The position numbers and the translations under genes were made by a program. Shown here one piece after another: positions 34,346 through 35,204 of a stretch of DNA of 35,204 bases; the stretch's first letter is position 1; each line of letters begins with the position of its first letter. The notes beneath the pieces were generated by a model, which worked only from the letters and a program-made list of their open reading frames with translations, made no database searches and was not told where the DNA came from. Source of the stretch: Candidatus Thalassarchaeaceae archaeon (GTDB lineage: Archaea; Thermoplasmatota; Poseidoniia; Poseidoniales; Thalassarchaeaceae); NCBI GenBank assembly GCA_030747885.1, contig JASLJW010000049.1, forward strand, positions 1-35,204, written 5' to 3'.

Positions 34346-34487
34346 CGTTCGACGCGTAATGTTCCAAGCCTAATCTCTTCGGTCCTAAAGGGGTAGTTTG
34401 AGTGCATTTATTCAATGTTTGAAACCCCTCCGAATACGTTTTTTGAACCCCGACATTCAAAACCCTCGCGTGTGCACTTGATATCAC
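34346..34487. promoter_or_regulatory. Divergent control region with repeated TTGAAACCCC-like motifs
   Basis: The 142 bp between two divergent genes contain an inverted repeat (AGGGGT 34389-34394 with ACCCCT 34424-34429, with an inner TTGA/TCAA pair). Three related motifs are spaced about 20 bases apart: TTTGAAACCCC at 34418-34428, TTTTGAACCCC at 34440-34450 and TTCAAAACCC at 34456-34465. They could bind a regulator of either gene. No tRNA or convincing TATA box was found. Confidence 0.35.
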
Positions 34488-35204
34488 GTGGGATACATCG
34501 CTGTACGCACTGCTGATTTCCGTCTTGCATATCATTTGTTATCTGAGTTGAAGAGACGAGAAATTCGTTGCATCCAAATTCTTCCTTCAGATTTAGTTCC
34601 TTCAGATGTTACGGCATGGATGGGAACTCCTAGTGAAGTAGTTTTGAGTGGAGATTCTCGAGGAATATCTGCGACATTGGATACATTTCAGCATTCGGTA
34701 GAGCAGGCAGTCCATCGTTTGAGTCATCAAGGTACCATTAGGATACTTACATTCGGAGTAGATCCAGGACCTAGACCTGGTATTGCATGGGTGGGGGACG
34801 GTCTATTTCTTGGCAAAGCTCAACTTGAGGGAGTTGATGATGCTGTGAATAGGATTTTCAATATTGCACAAGCAATAGAACATAAGTCGTTGATTATTCG
34901 GGTAGGAAATGGTTCGAAGACAATTGCAAATAGAATCATTAACACCTGTATTGCTAGAGGTTTATTGGTTCAGAAGGTCGATGAATCTAGAACTTCTGTT
35001 GGCGTACCTCGGCATGCTCATTCTTCTGCCGCATTACGAATTGCTCAACTCCCTGGAAATGATGTCAAAGAAAAGCAAAGAGTTCGTCCTACAAATGGTG
35101 AGATTCGAGATATTCAACGGAGAAGTAGAAAAGAATCCGGGGGGAGAGCAACAATTCCTAGCAATCTTGCTCGAGCGGTTGCAGTTGGTCAATTAACGAT
35201 AAAT
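34488..35204 (+). CDS. RNase H-fold (RuvC/YqgF-like) protein, 3' end outside window
   Basis: Open from a GTG at 34488 (in-frame stop at 34479) to the window edge, 239 residues visible. The first 85 or so residues form a separate N-terminal domain. From residue about 89, TFGVDPGPRPGIAWVGDG is the first strand and Asp of a RuvC/YqgF-type RNase H fold (Asp92), followed by helix-rich sequence, IIRVGNGSKTIANRIIN (a second core strand), VQKVDESRTS (acidic strand residue), and AHSSAALRIAQ near a third acidic position. The visible C-terminus is basic. Similar archaeal proteins are usually listed as hypothetical. Nuclease activity is plausible but unproven. It is divergent from the Hjc-type resolvase, a suggestive pairing. 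A later start is possible since no ribosome site is seen. Confidence 0.7.
   Translation, partial: MGYIAVRTADFRLAYHLLSELKRREIRCIQILPSDLVPSDVTAWMGTPSEVVLSGDSRGISATLDTFQHSVEQAVHRLSHQGTIRILTFGVDPGPRPGIAWVGDGLFLGKAQLEGVDDAVNRIFNIAQAIEHKSLIIRVGNGSKTIANRIINTCIARGLLVQKVDESRTSVGVPRHAHSSAALRIAQLPGNDVKEKQRVRPTNGEIRDIQRRSRKESGGRATIPSNLARAVAVGQLTIN

Noticed and set aside
34909..35196. 95-codon plus-strand open frame near the right edge.
   Set aside because: It lies inside the RNase H-fold gene in a different frame; the gene frame carries the DPG motif and stays open to the edge.
1..35204. tRNA, rRNA, CRISPR or transposon content.
   Set aside because: All spacers are shorter than 150 bp. None folds like a tRNA or has spaced identical repeats, and no transposase or integrase motif occurs.

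Overview
This window looks like a stretch of an archaeal chromosome, AT-rich by eye and very densely coded. The archaeal markers are deoxyhypusine synthase, a DUF63 membrane protein, a UPF0200 P-loop kinase, a long archaeal FKBP, the Holliday junction resolvase Hjc, a Ser/His (S26B) signal peptidase, a presenilin-type intramembrane protease and a geranylgeranyl reductase. Beside them sit genes of bacterial character: uvrB, ccmF, a leucine-type acyl-CoA carboxylase set and folC. That mix, with giant secreted beta-rich surface proteins, fits an aerobic marine planktonic euryarchaeon such as Marine Group II (Poseidoniales). The lineage is an inference; no rRNA gene is present.

Layout. At 1-1218 (+) are the 3' part of a class-III aminotransferase and a small protein resembling only the C-terminal half of a nucleotide-sugar epimerase. 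At 1210-8295 (-) a tight block runs UbiD decarboxylase, UbiA prenyltransferase, SDR reductase, UvrB, then deoxyhypusine synthase. From 8375 to 18946 (+) come geranylgeranyl reductase, CcmF, an FKBP with a C-terminal SAP domain, DUF63, and a methylcrotonyl-CoA carboxylase / methylglutaconyl-CoA hydratase cluster with biotin carboxylase and biotin carrier on separate genes. At 19001-22466 (-) are SerS and a presenilin-like aspartyl protease carrying a roughly 365-residue extracytoplasmic insertion. At 22511-24451 (+) are FolC and dCMP deaminase. At 24452-30094 (-) are a UPF0200 kinase and a 1673-residue surface protein. At 30238-32022 (+) are a four-helix membrane protein and a signal peptidase. 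At 31966-33471 (-) is an S2P (M50) protease. The right end holds a small coiled-coil protein, Hjc, and an RNase H-fold (RuvC/YqgF-like) protein cut by the window edge.

How the genes work together. UbiD, UbiA and geranylgeranyl reductase, followed by CcmF, suggest isoprenoid quinone or lipid maturation next to cytochrome c assembly, i.e. respiration. The carboxylase/hydratase cluster gives two consecutive steps of leucine breakdown. The presenilin-like protease, signal peptidase, S2P and giant surface protein all lie within about 13 kb and form a plausible envelope-protein processing neighbourhood. There are no tRNA or rRNA genes, CRISPR arrays, transposases or integrases, and no gene-free stretch over 300 bp. 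The most unusual gene is the presenilin homologue with its probable beta-propeller ectodomain.
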